From Methanococcus voltae (lineage in GTDB: Archaea > AGJL01 > Methanococci > Methanococcales > Methanococcaceae), in contig NZ_JAGGMO010000001.1 in the NCBI RefSeq assembly GCF_017875395.1, positions 434,001 through 498,000 on the forward strand: a stretch of DNA of 64,000 nucleotides, read 5' to 3'. Positions 9,240 through 19,117 of the stretch are shown here, one piece after another. A program made the position numbers and the translations under genes. A model generated the notes under the pieces. The model saw nothing but the letters and a program-made list of their open reading frames with translations, made no database searches and had not been told where the DNA came from. The number at the start of each line of letters is the position of its first letter. Within the stretch, counting starts at the first letter, position 1.

Positions 9240-9314
9240 GGGCCCGTAGCTCAGGCTGGTTAGAGTGCTCGGCTCATAACCGAGTGGTCATGGGTTCAAA
9301 TCCCATCGGGCCCA
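9240..9314 (+). tRNA. tRNA with CAT anticodon (tRNA-Ile2 favoured over elongator tRNA-Met)
   Basis: Acceptor GGGCCCG pairs with CGGGCCC, the anticodon arm is CTCGG-CTCATAA-CCGAG, and the discriminator is A. The anticodon reads CAT. The acceptor stem GGGCCCG resembles archaeal tRNA-Ile, suggesting the AUA-decoding isoacceptor whose C34 becomes agmatidine (by TiaS). It is not the initiator, which starts with AGCGGG and has three G-C pairs in the anticodon stem. Confidence 0.85.
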
Positions 9315-9330
9315 CTTGTTTATTAAAATT

Positions 9331-9405
9331 GCTCCAGTGGTGTAGTCCGGCCAATCATGCGGGCCTTTCGAGCCCGCGACTCGGGTTCAAATCCCGGCTG
9401 GAGCA
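9331..9405 (+). tRNA. tRNA-Glu (TTC)
   Basis: Acceptor GCTCCAG pairs with CTGGAGC. The anticodon arm CGGGC-CTTTCGA-GCCCG gives TTC. The discriminator is A and no CCA is encoded. It is third gene in the rightward cluster, 16 bases after the previous tRNA. Confidence 0.95.
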
Positions 9406-9425
9406 CTTTATTTTTTATATCGTGT

Positions 9426-9510
9426 GCAGGGGTTGTCAAGCCTGGCCAAAGACGCAGGACTTAGAATCCTGTCCAGTAGTGGTTCCAGGGTTCAAATCCC
9501 TGCCCCTGCA
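9426..9510 (+). tRNA. tRNA-Leu (TAG)
   Basis: 85 nucleotides with a long variable arm (class II). Acceptor GCAGGGG pairs with CCCCTGC, the anticodon arm CAGGA-CTTAGAA-TCCTG gives TAG, and the discriminator is A. It is fourth in the cluster. Confidence 0.95.
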
Positions 9511-9528
9511 TTATTGGATATGTTATGT

Positions 9529-9601
9529 GGCCGAGGTAGGGTAGTGGCTATCCTGAGGGACTGTGGATCCCTCGACCCGGGTTCAATTCTCGGTCTCGGC
9601 C
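9529..9601 (+). tRNA. tRNA-His (GTG)
   Basis: The anticodon arm AGGGA-CTGTGGA-TCCCT gives GTG. The acceptor GCCGAGG (9530-9536) pairs with TCTCGGC including one G-U pair. A G at 9529 supplies the tRNA-His-specific G-1 opposite C73 at 9601, so it may be encoded rather than added. CCA follows at 9602-9604. It is last of the cluster, directly before a T6 run. Confidence 0.95.
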
Positions 9602-9604
9602 CCA

Positions 9605-9610
9605 TTTTTT
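9605..9610 (+). terminator. T6 terminator of the tRNA cluster
   Basis: An oligo-T tract begins immediately after the encoded CCA of tRNA-His, as expected for termination of a five-tRNA transcript. Confidence 0.5.
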
Positions 9611-9844
9611 AAAATTTAACTTGTAGTATGTCGTTCTTTTTATTAGCTAAATATATTTATATATTTTAATATACAGGTATATTACAATTCTAATTGTAGT
9701 TATATGTTAACTCAGCGCATTTTTAAAAATTTATAAAATCCATTCCTGCATATTTTTTTATAGTATTATTAATTATGAATATTTGTAAAATAAACATATT
9801 ATTGTAAAGATTATAATTAAATTAAGCAAAATAAAGGTTAAATT

Positions 9845-10423
9845 ATGACTGCAACTAAAAAAATAGGAATTTTAGGAATACAAGGCGATGTAGAAGAACA
9901 TATTGATTCAGTTTTAAAATTAGGTTATGAAGCCGTAAGAGTAAGAACTATTTCAGAATTAGAAGATATTGATGCTTTAATAATTCCAGGTGGCGAAAGT
10001 ACCACCATGGGCAAAATAATGGATAAATATGGATTTATTGATAAAATAAGGGAGCTAAATCTTGAAAAAAATATTCCAATATTGGGAACTTGTGCAGGGA
10101 TGGTACTTTTATCTAAAGAAACTGGTATAGCACAGCCCCTTTTAAAATTAATGGATGTTTCAATCGATAGAAATGCTTATGGTGGCCAGGTTGAAAGTTT
10201 CGAAAAAGAAATAGAACTGGAGGGAAACGTAGTTCATGCCGTATTTATAAGAGCCCCACTTGTAAAAGAATTAATGAGTGATGATATATCCATAATTTCT
10301 AAAAATGAAGATAGAATTGTAGGAATTATCCAAAATAACTGTATGGCAATTTCATTCCACCCTGAATTGTCCGAAGATGGAATTATTGTTTACAAATACT
10401 TCTTTGATAAATTTTTAAAATAA
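9845..10423 (+). CDS. pdxT: Pyridoxal 5'-phosphate synthase, glutaminase subunit
   Basis: 192 residues; a class I glutamine amidotransferase that supplies ammonia to PdxS in PLP synthesis. Seen are [12 protein letters not shown] at the N-terminus, IIPGGESTT (47-55), the nucleophile Cys83 in GTCAGM and the His172/Glu174 pair in FHPELSEDG. Length is normal. The start follows AAGGTTAA. The pdxS gene is not nearby. The 240-base gap between the tRNA cluster and this gene shows nothing else. Confidence 0.96.
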   Translation: MTATKKIGILGIQGDVEEHIDSVLKLGYEAVRVRTISELEDIDALIIPGGESTTMGKIMDKYGFIDKIRELNLEKNIPILGTCAGMVLLSKETGIAQPLLKLMDVSIDRNAYGGQVESFEKEIELEGNVVHAVFIRAPLVKELMSDDISIISKNEDRIVGIIQNNCMAISFHPELSEDGIIVYKYFFDKFLK

Positions 10424-10562
10424 AATATTTTCTATTTTTATTTTATTTTTAATTTTTTATTGTTTTAAACACTTTTTTCAAATCAGCATACTAATTATTA
10501 CACTTTTATCGAGATATTAAAATGTTTATTAACATATATTACATCAAAATAATATCGTAATA

Positions 10563-10570
10563 TTTATATA
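10563..10570 (+). promoter_or_regulatory. Candidate TATA box of wtpA
   Basis: TTTATATA lies 82 bases before the wtpA start codon. The strand and spacing are compatible with a ~60-base leader. AT-rich surroundings make chance matches likely. Confidence 0.35.
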
Positions 10571-10615
10571 TTAACCATATAGATGTATTATTTATTATAT
10601 ATTATATCAAACTAA

Positions 10616-11698
<1,083 letters not shown>

Positions 11699-11718
11699 TT
11701 CAAATAATAAACATAATA

Positions 11719-11744
11719 TTTATTTTTCTTTTTTATTTCTTTTA
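11719..11744 (+). terminator. T-rich terminator after wtpA
   Basis: Consecutive runs of T5, T6, T3 and T4 within 26 bases, 20 bases downstream of the wtpA stop codon, on its strand. Confidence 0.45.
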
Positions 11745-11986
11745 TCGATGTTTTAAGTTGATAACCATATTTTAAAACCTAAAAAAATTTAATAAAATTT
11801 GTTGAATTATTTTTTAAATAATTTGTTAAATTAATACTTTATTTTTTATATAAATCCTTATTTTGGGATTATTTACTTCAGAATGTATAAGCTATTTATA
11901 AAGAATATGCCATACAATAATTATAATAATAATTTTTACAAAATATTTAAAAATTTTAAAGTATTAGATGTTTATAAGGTGCTATT

Positions 11987-13210
11987 ATGAAAATAGGGAT
12001 TATTGGAGCTGGATTAGGGGGATTATTTAGTGCAGCAATACTATCAAAAAAACATGATATAACAATTTACGAAAAACTTCCATATATCGGAGGTAGATTT
12101 ACAAATTTAGACTATAAGGGCTATCAGTTAACGACTGGTGCTCTGCACATGATACCTCACGGTGCGAATGGTTTTTTTGGACAATTAGTTCAAGAATCAA
12201 ACTGTGGTGCAAAAATAATCAACTCAAATCCTGATGGACTTTTTAGGATTAATAATACAAATTATGGTTTTGAAGAGCTGAAAAAGCTTGTAAGCTTTAA
12301 AGATAAATTAAAAGCTTTAAAGATGTTGGCAGATTTGAAATTAGGCACTGTTGATAAAGATATATCATTTGGAACCTTTTTAGAAGGGATACCCATAGCT
12401 GAAAAAGTAGGTAATTCATTTTCAGGCTGGGCTTTAAGTTTATCTTCGTACGAAACTCCAATAGATGAAGTTATAGCAATAAGTAAATACTATCATAAAT
12501 TTGGAGGCCCGGGTATTCCATTAGGTGGCTGTAAAGGTATAATTGATGCCCTAGAGCAGGTTATCTTACAAAATGGTGGAATAATCCATAAAAATTACAG
12601 TGTGGATAAAATATACATACCTGAAAATGCCGAAGAAAAATGTACAATAAATGACGAAAATGAATTTGATATAATAATAAGCAATGCTTCACCAATAATA
12701 ACTCAAAAAATTAGTAATTTAAACTTTATTAATAAAAATAAAATGCCAATACCATCTAAAGGTATCAAAGTTAGTATTGGTTCTAGGCATAAATTAATAA
12801 CACATAATAGCGTAGTATTCACCACTGAATCGGAACGATTGAACGGTTTTAACCAACCATCGAATGTTGATAAATCATTAGCTAAAGAAGGACATAATTT
12901 AATAATGGCGCATGCTACTCAGATAAAAAATAACATAAACGATGAAATAGATTTAGTTTTAGAAGATATTGATAATTTATTTTCTGAAGAATTTACTGGC
13001 CATGAAAAAGAAGATTATAAAATACTTGCAATACAAACATATCGTGATGAATGCCCGGTTAACCATGCGTCCAATGGAACAGATTTAAAACCAGTGATTA
13101 ATGATAAATTATACTTGGTTGGTGACGGCGTAAAAGGAAAAGGCGGTATTGAAGTAGAAGGTGTGTCATTAAGTGTTATTGAAGTACTAAATCACATTAA
13201 TAAATTATAA
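11987..13210 (+). CDS. FAD-dependent oxidoreductase of the phytoene desaturase/amine oxidase-like type
   Basis: 407 residues. The N-terminal dinucleotide fold GIIGAGLGGLFSAAIL, the glutamate of TIYEK and GGRFTNLDYKGYQL are the FAD-binding pattern of the CrtI/COG1233 superfamily. GGPGIPLGGCKGIIDALE (near 180) and the C-terminal LYLVGDGVKGKGGIEVEGV complete it. The substrate cannot be told: no carotenoid genes are adjacent, and a role on an isoprenoid is only inference. The gene is monocistronic, with RBS AAGGTG before ATG. Confidence 0.75.
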   Translation: MKIGIIGAGLGGLFSAAILSKKHDITIYEKLPYIGGRFTNLDYKGYQLTTGALHMIPHGANGFFGQLVQESNCGAKIINSNPDGLFRINNTNYGFEELKKLVSFKDKLKALKMLADLKLGTVDKDISFGTFLEGIPIAEKVGNSFSGWALSLSSYETPIDEVIAISKYYHKFGGPGIPLGGCKGIIDALEQVILQNGGIIHKNYSVDKIYIPENAEEKCTINDENEFDIIISNASPIITQKISNLNFINKNKMPIPSKGIKVSIGSRHKLITHNSVVFTTESERLNGFNQPSNVDKSLAKEGHNLIMAHATQIKNNINDEIDLVLEDIDNLFSEEFTGHEKEDYKILAIQTYRDECPVNHASNGTDLKPVINDKLYLVGDGVKGKGGIEVEGVSLSVIEVLNHINKL

Positions 13211-13340
13211 TATACTTTTTTTAATATATTTTGAATAGACGATAAAAATAGAATTAAAAAATTAAAATAAATAAACTAATATGAATAAAAATAGTAAATA
13301 GAAAATAGAAAAAAATTATTTTAGTGCATAAATACGATTT

Positions 13341-15176
13341 TTAATAAGTATTAGGTCCCACTATTGTATTATTACCATATTTTGAAGTACTGCCGAATTT
13401 TAAATAATATTTTCCATTCTCGTATTTTGGAGAATCGGAGTATCTAACATGATTGTCATAATATGTAATTTTAGGTTTTTCATTCATATTTGTAGTTAAT
13501 ACAATATTTCCATTGTTTAAACCCATATTAGTCCTAGTGTAGTCCTTATTCCAGTTTGAAAACTCTTCGAAAGAGCAGACCCACACCCTATTTGAATCGG
13601 TTAAATTTTTCAATACACTTTTATTGAAATAAATTGTATCCGTCACGTAAACACCAAATTCTTCATTTTCTGGTTGTTTATAGTAACTTCTTACGTACGA
13701 CATTGAGTTTTGTGTACTTAAGAAATTAGGAACTTGTAATATTGATACATTGTTTTTAATATAGTAATTATTATCACCAGGTACTACAATGTATGAAATT
13801 CCATTATTTGGATTAACCAGGGTAGATTTCCATATTATATCTTCATTATCCGTATTATCAAATATCATATCTGTTAAGTTTTCATCTGAAGACGGTAATA
13901 TAATTGCATTTACCCCATTTGTAGTTAAATATCCGTAATTTTTACAATACCAATAATTAAATGCATCATATTTATTTTTAAGTTCATTTTCTTCCCTTAA
14001 AGAAAGTTGTTCATCACCCAATGTCCAGGTTTGTCTTTTTATATCAGAATACCCAACATCTTCAAGAATCTCGTCGTTATCATACTGGAAATATCCTGTT
14101 TCTGAAGCTCTTGATTTCATCCAGTAATCTCCATTTGATAAGTATTGGTAATCATAACTTGTAGGATAATAACTACCTATTGGGTCATTTCTAATAGAAT
14201 CTGGGCTTTTATCTAAATATACCATAGGATAAAAGCTAAAAGCCATTAAATCCATATTTTTAAGATATTTAGTATTATAGCCATTTCCATCGCCATATCT
14301 AGAATATAAATTATCATTCCTGGTTTCTTGCCTTAAAAACTCCTCTATGATATAAAATTCACGATACTTAGAAATTGATTCTTTTGTGTTTACATCTAAA
14401 ACATTTAGATTTTCAGCACCTGTGGATATATATGTATAGTTTGATTTAATTTCTTTTGAATAATCATCTATTAACTTCAATTTTTTCAATATTAAATCCG
14501 AATCAATTACATCAACAATCATATTATATCCAGAAATCTGAATAACGCCGTCACCGGTACTATCTGGCATAATATTTTGTACTGCCACACCCCAAATCAA
14601 ACTTTCATTGTAACCATTTGGAACTTTATTCAAGTATGCAAATTTACCCCCATTGTTGGATACAAAAGTTCCTAAGAAATCCATGAATTCCTTACTACTA
14701 AAATCTGGTTCCTTTGGTAAAAATATCTTTTTTGGAGATAATTCTACATACTCTTCAAAATATACCTTATTTCTATCAAAAGTATCTAATGCAAAATACT
14801 CTTCATTATCTATTTTAAAGATGTAATAAGGATATTCCTCTCGTGATCGCCCTATGTACTTTGTATAGTCAATTCTAGAGTAAATACCAAGCTTTTTCAA
14901 AAAACTTTCTCCTTCATTATTCACTTTAAAATTTTTATCTAAATAAAATATCACTAAATCATCAGAATTCATGTATTTTTCCAGCTCATAAGTCGATTTA
15001 ACATTTGAAAGTGCGATAAACTTAATAGGTTCTTCACTAACCCACTTATATGCCACTTCTGAACTTACAGAGCCCATTAGTCCAAAAAGGATTGTAATTA
15101 TTACAAAAGATAACATTAAAGCTTTATTATGCACTTTGGAACATTTTTTTGAATTATTTTTAATGCCTACGGTCAT
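13341..15176 (-). CDS. Large exported protein of unknown function
   Basis: 611 residues. A lysine-rich N-terminus then a hydrophobic core (LSFVIITILFGLMGSVSS) form a Sec signal, with probable cleavage after SVSS. There is no C-terminal membrane segment. The mature part is rich in Tyr, Asn and Asp and carries at least six N-glycosylation sequons (NES, NYT, NLT, NVS, NKS, NLT), consistent with an extracellular location; Methanococcus envelope proteins are commonly N-glycosylated. No enzymatic motif or recognised family. The start follows TTAGGTGG. It shares a 293-base divergent promoter region with the next exported protein, suggesting paired expression. Confidence 0.75.
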   Translation of the reverse strand: MTVGIKNNSKKCSKVHNKALMLSFVIITILFGLMGSVSSEVAYKWVSEEPIKFIALSNVKSTYELEKYMNSDDLVIFYLDKNFKVNNEGESFLKKLGIYSRIDYTKYIGRSREEYPYYIFKIDNEEYFALDTFDRNKVYFEEYVELSPKKIFLPKEPDFSSKEFMDFLGTFVSNNGGKFAYLNKVPNGYNESLIWGVAVQNIMPDSTGDGVIQISGYNMIVDVIDSDLILKKLKLIDDYSKEIKSNYTYISTGAENLNVLDVNTKESISKYREFYIIEEFLRQETRNDNLYSRYGDGNGYNTKYLKNMDLMAFSFYPMVYLDKSPDSIRNDPIGSYYPTSYDYQYLSNGDYWMKSRASETGYFQYDNDEILEDVGYSDIKRQTWTLGDEQLSLREENELKNKYDAFNYWYCKNYGYLTTNGVNAIILPSSDENLTDMIFDNTDNEDIIWKSTLVNPNNGISYIVVPGDNNYYIKNNVSILQVPNFLSTQNSMSYVRSYYKQPENEEFGVYVTDTIYFNKSVLKNLTDSNRVWVCSFEEFSNWNKDYTRTNMGLNNGNIVLTTNMNEKPKITYYDNHVRYSDSPKYENGKYYLKFGSTSKYGNNTIVGPNTY

Positions 15177-15469
15177 TTGCCCACCTAAACTTAGTTTGTA
15201 CTAACTAACGTTTTAGTATTAATAAATTTAATAACAATAATCTATTATGTATTTAATTAACTATTTATCGCCTATGGCTAATTTAAAAAAATTTACAGAA
15301 TGTTTAAATTGTATCTATTATAATATATTGTTTTTTAAATTTTTATAGCTTTTCAATAAATAAATATGATATTCAAATTTTTAAAACTATATACATAAAC
15401 ACTTACACAAAAAAATATTAAATAACGGATTATAGACTTAAAATATTTAAAAGTTAAAAATGGGATATT

Positions 15470-18187
15470 ATGAAGATAAAATTTAAAACAGTTTTAACTC
15501 TTTTTTTACTGCTACTCACAATTACCCCCGGACTCTGTAAAGATGAAGAAGGTGTAAAAATTACCAAAATATGGAATCAAGGTCAAAATCCTATGGAAGG
15601 GGGTCCAATGATAGATACAAGCTCCCCCATAATCTATTTAAGCTTGGTAAATTACGATGAGTATCAACAAAATGTAAAAGTAGTGGCCAAATGGGATGAT
15701 ACCACTTGGGAATCGCCTTATATCCCACTATCGCCAAATACACATATTGAAAAAATTGTAGAAGTTAAGCCCCAGTTTACGGAAATAGGGGATAATAAAG
15801 TAGATATCGATTTGATCAACGATGATGGCGAAAATGTAGGATCTAAATCTATAACTATTGATGTAAGAAGTCCAATGGATGTAAAATATATTAACTGTAG
15901 TGGTAGCTACACAGAAGAAAATAAAAAAACACTCGAATATTGTACTGGAAATTGGTTTACTATCACTTTAAAAAGCAATCCTTATGCTCAGTCTGATTAT
16001 GAGGTTGTAACTTGGATAAGTGCTGTATCCACTGATTATGATGAGGATTCAAGTGAATCCGAGGAAGAGGACAATGAAGATGTATATTACAATGGCGTTA
16101 ATGATAAAAAAACTATATATATGCCATTAAATTCAGAAAAGGAAGTGAGTTTTAGAGTTCCTAAAATAGAATCCGAAGACGAACAATTTAAAATACAGGT
16201 TCATACTCAGACAATGGGTTTGCACAGTTACACTACTAATGAACAGGAAACTATTAAGAAAAAAGTAGGTAATTATATAACATATGATCTTAAAGAAACT
16301 AAAAAATCATTCTCATTTCCTATTATATTAAATGATTTTGAAGTTTTAACTAAAATAAACGATAGCTATGATGATTTATTAAGAGATTATTATAATAAAT
16401 ATAGAATACAGGACGAAGAAATTTTAGATTATTTAAATAAGGATAGATATGGAAATTCAGAATTAATACCTAGGGCATATTTAAAAAATGAAAAATATCC
16501 CATAATTGTAAAATTAAATTATACTAATTATTATGATGAAGATTTAGAAGTACGTGTTAAAATTAAAGATGAAGATGAAAATATTCACTATAATGAATTA
16601 TGCAAATTTGAAGAGTCAGACTATACTGTAAAATATATACTTTTAAACATGTTACCCGATAAAAACAAAATAGATATTATTACAGAGTTAAAAACATTGT
16701 CTGGTTACTACATAAATACGTTAGAAGAAGATGCTGATGAAGAATACATCGAAGTACCCCCAATTACCATTACAGATGTGGATTTCCCTTATGATAAAGA
16801 TGTTCAAAGAGTATCCAATCACTCTGGTAATATATTAGTTGGTAAAACGTATCCCTTAAAACTTACTCTTAAAAATATATACAATAAAACAATTAGCGGT
16901 ACATTAGAACTTTCTGATGAATTTATAGATGGTGCAGTTAACTACAGTGAAGAGGAAATTAAATTCGAACTACCTGCCCATGAAACGAAAACATATACGG
17001 TGAATGTTAAATTCAACAGAGAAATAAACGGAGATATATCTGCAAAAGTAATAATCCCCGAAAGAATAACTGAAGATGATCATGAATTAAAATTACACTT
17101 TAATGTGTTTAACATATTCCAATTTGGTGATATGAACTACAACAACACGGTATTGCCCAGAGCTACTGTTGTAGGGAATAATGGAGGTTTATTCATACCT
17201 CAGCCTGTTGCAGGATTTGAAAATGAACTATTCATAACTTTGAGAAATAAACTATCTGTTCCAGTAGATTGTACAATGCAGATCGAAACATATGATTTAA
17301 ATGGAAAATTAAGAGCACAAAGTGATATAGTAAATACTCAATTAAAGCCGGGCTATTCGACAATAGATTATGAAACTTTCAACTTTAAAATAAATTATGA
17401 GGAAGGATTTAGTGGATATACATTGCTAAGAATAAAGCCACATAACGAATTTAAAGACTTTGAATATTGCTACTTTGTAGGCTCGACTTCAAATATATAC
17501 CCTCAAATGAATGCTAAAATAGGTAGATTTTCAAATATAGATGTATTAGGTAGAATAAAAAGTAATACTGTAGAATCAACTACGGTATTAGCACCAATAA
17601 ACATATATGACTTTGAAACCCAGGATGATGGGTTATCGTTAAAGTTATCTTCAGGATTAGTAAGCATATATCCAGTTGACCTTAACTTTGAATACTGGAT
17701 AAGTATATACAAAGATGACGAAAAAATACATGAAACAATACCTAAAAATATATATCTTCATTCGATGGAAGTAAAACCGATTACTTTAAAATTCAATGAA
17801 AAATTAAAAGACGGAAACGAATATAAAATTGAAATAAATACAAAAATACCAGATTTTGTTAGTGTAAATGGTGTTTTAAAACCTGTCACATTGAAAAAAT
17901 CCATTAAAATAAAATACGAAAATGGGAAAAATTCAATAGTGGAAGATGAAGAAGAAACCTCCAATATAAATAATAGATATGAAATTGCAAATAATAAAGA
18001 TGAAGAAGCCAAAGATATTGCCAATCAAGACAATACCCCAAATCAAAATGCAGATACAGATATAAAAACTACGTCTGATGTCGAAGAAAATCAAGACAAC
18101 GGTTCTGATGATATGATTTCAAATATATTCGGTTCGATAACTGGGGCAATAAAATCGATACCTATTATAGGGGGGCTTATAAACTAA
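15470..18187 (+). CDS. Large exported protein with acidic linker and amphipathic C-terminal tail
   Basis: 905 residues. The signal peptide is MKIKFKTVLTLFLLLLTITP, cut around GLC-KD. The body appears to be tandem beta-sandwich-like domains (alternating beta segments with recurring INDDGEN- and NKTISGTLEL-type strands) and includes sequons NCS, NYT, NHS, NKT, NYS and NNT. Residues ~820-880 are a low-complexity Asp/Glu/Asn/Thr linker. The final ~24 residues (ISNIFGSITGAIKSIPIIGG region) are hydrophobic to amphipathic with no cytoplasmic charged tail. A surface or envelope role is inferred. Divergent from the 611-residue exported protein. No family recognised. Confidence 0.75.
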   Translation: MKIKFKTVLTLFLLLLTITPGLCKDEEGVKITKIWNQGQNPMEGGPMIDTSSPIIYLSLVNYDEYQQNVKVVAKWDDTTWESPYIPLSPNTHIEKIVEVKPQFTEIGDNKVDIDLINDDGENVGSKSITIDVRSPMDVKYINCSGSYTEENKKTLEYCTGNWFTITLKSNPYAQSDYEVVTWISAVSTDYDEDSSESEEEDNEDVYYNGVNDKKTIYMPLNSEKEVSFRVPKIESEDEQFKIQVHTQTMGLHSYTTNEQETIKKKVGNYITYDLKETKKSFSFPIILNDFEVLTKINDSYDDLLRDYYNKYRIQDEEILDYLNKDRYGNSELIPRAYLKNEKYPIIVKLNYTNYYDEDLEVRVKIKDEDENIHYNELCKFEESDYTVKYILLNMLPDKNKIDIITELKTLSGYYINTLEEDADEEYIEVPPITITDVDFPYDKDVQRVSNHSGNILVGKTYPLKLTLKNIYNKTISGTLELSDEFIDGAVNYSEEEIKFELPAHETKTYTVNVKFNREINGDISAKVIIPERITEDDHELKLHFNVFNIFQFGDMNYNNTVLPRATVVGNNGGLFIPQPVAGFENELFITLRNKLSVPVDCTMQIETYDLNGKLRAQSDIVNTQLKPGYSTIDYETFNFKINYEEGFSGYTLLRIKPHNEFKDFEYCYFVGSTSNIYPQMNAKIGRFSNIDVLGRIKSNTVESTTVLAPINIYDFETQDDGLSLKLSSGLVSIYPVDLNFEYWISIYKDDEKIHETIPKNIYLHSMEVKPITLKFNEKLKDGNEYKIEINTKIPDFVSVNGVLKPVTLKKSIKIKYENGKNSIVEDEEETSNINNRYEIANNKDEEAKDIANQDNTPNQNADTDIKTTSDVEENQDNGSDDMISNIFGSITGAIKSIPIIGGLIN

Positions 18188-18780
18188 ATAGCTCCCATAA
18201 TTAATTTATATTTAATAATATTTTAATTTTTTTTAGATTTTTTAAGAGATTTAATAATACCTATTTTAATTTTTTTAATATTAAATATTACTAAATAGAT
18301 AAACGTGATAAAAACTAACTGCGTTTATCAATGTATTATGCTTTTTATCCAGTAATTAAAGGATAATTATATATTATAACGATTAAAAGTTATTAAATTA
18401 TCAAATAGGATATTTAATTACTATTATTTAAAAAATAGACATTTCAAACTAATTTTATAGTAATACTATATAAATGATTGCTCGTCAACATTTATACTAT
18501 ATATTACTTTCGATATATGTTATAAATATTGTCCATTAATAAATCTAATATTTAGTTCTTTTAAGTAGGTTATATTTATATATAATAAACAATACAACTA
18601 TATATTAGTTTATTTAGTAATACGACCCTTTGTAAATATTTAGTATAGATATTGTTTCAACATTGTATAATGTTTAAATCTTTATGGATAATGTTGTCAA
18701 ATTAGTAACAATTTAGTAATAGTTTATAAGTATATATGTCCCTTTAAAAGGGTTTTAGACAATCCTCCGAGGTGTCATAA
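18188..18780. other. 593-base intergenic region upstream of the winged-helix regulator
   Basis: No gene was seen. It holds a T-rich stretch after the exported-protein gene (18221-18252), an 8-base perfect inverted repeat GATAAACG/CGTTTATC (18298-18305, 18322-18329), several TATA-like stretches, a 13-base palindrome at 18740-18752 and a possible RBS-pairing hairpin at 18758-18776. By far the longest gene-free stretch in the window. Confidence 0.6.
18740..18752. promoter_or_regulatory. Palindrome CCCTTTAAAAGGG before the winged-helix gene
   Basis: Six-base perfect arms around one base, just downstream of a TATA-like TATATATG and 28 bases before the GTG start. The position suits an operator for autoregulation by a dimeric winged-helix protein, but this is inference. 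Confidence 0.4.
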
Positions 18781-19113
18781 GTGGGTTCTCATGACATGAT
18801 GTTTATAAATCCTACAATTATTAGGTCTTTAAACAAGAGTAAACTTCGAAAAAGAATAGTATATTTCCTATATGATGTTCATCCGCACGGGACTTACTTA
18901 TCTGAATTATCTCGAAGAGTTAAATCAGATCCGAGTAACGTATTAGGTTGCTTAAAAGGTATGGGAAATCGATACAATGGCAGTTCTTCGCTTATTGAAT
19001 TAGGTTTAGTATCTTGCGATGGAAGAGAAGGTATGAAAATATATCAAATGACGGAATATGGAAAGACTGTTGTAGAATATTTAAAAGATTATGATTCTTC
19101 TGATAAATGGTGA
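18781..19113 (+). CDS. Winged-helix DNA-binding protein, possibly EarA-type archaellum regulator
   Basis: 110 residues. RKRIVYFLYDVHPHGTYLSE, then SRRVKSDPSNVLGCLKG, form the helix-turn-helix of an archaeal winged-helix domain; the wing is GREGMKIYQMTEYG, and a short helix ends the protein. The composition (FINPTIIRSLNKSKLRK) resembles the EarA activator of archaellum genes in Methanococcus maripaludis as recalled, but this was not checked. The start is GTG after GAGGTGTC; an ATG at codon 6 is the alternative. The stop codon TGA overlaps the GGTGA RBS of the following methyltransferase gene, so the two are translationally coupled. Confidence 0.75.
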   Translation: MGSHDMMFINPTIIRSLNKSKLRKRIVYFLYDVHPHGTYLSELSRRVKSDPSNVLGCLKGMGNRYNGSSSLIELGLVSCDGREGMKIYQMTEYGKTVVEYLKDYDSSDKW

Positions 19114-19117
19114 AATC

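Noticed and set aside
9284-9612. Overlapping open frames across the tRNA cluster
   Set aside because: They are read entirely through tRNA-Ile2/Met, Glu, Leu and His sequence; the coding potential is an artefact of GC-rich tRNA genes.
19091-19117. Methyltransferase start at the earlier ATG 19091
   Set aside because: No RBS precedes it and it lies within the preceding gene, whereas GGTGA is well placed before ATG 19118.
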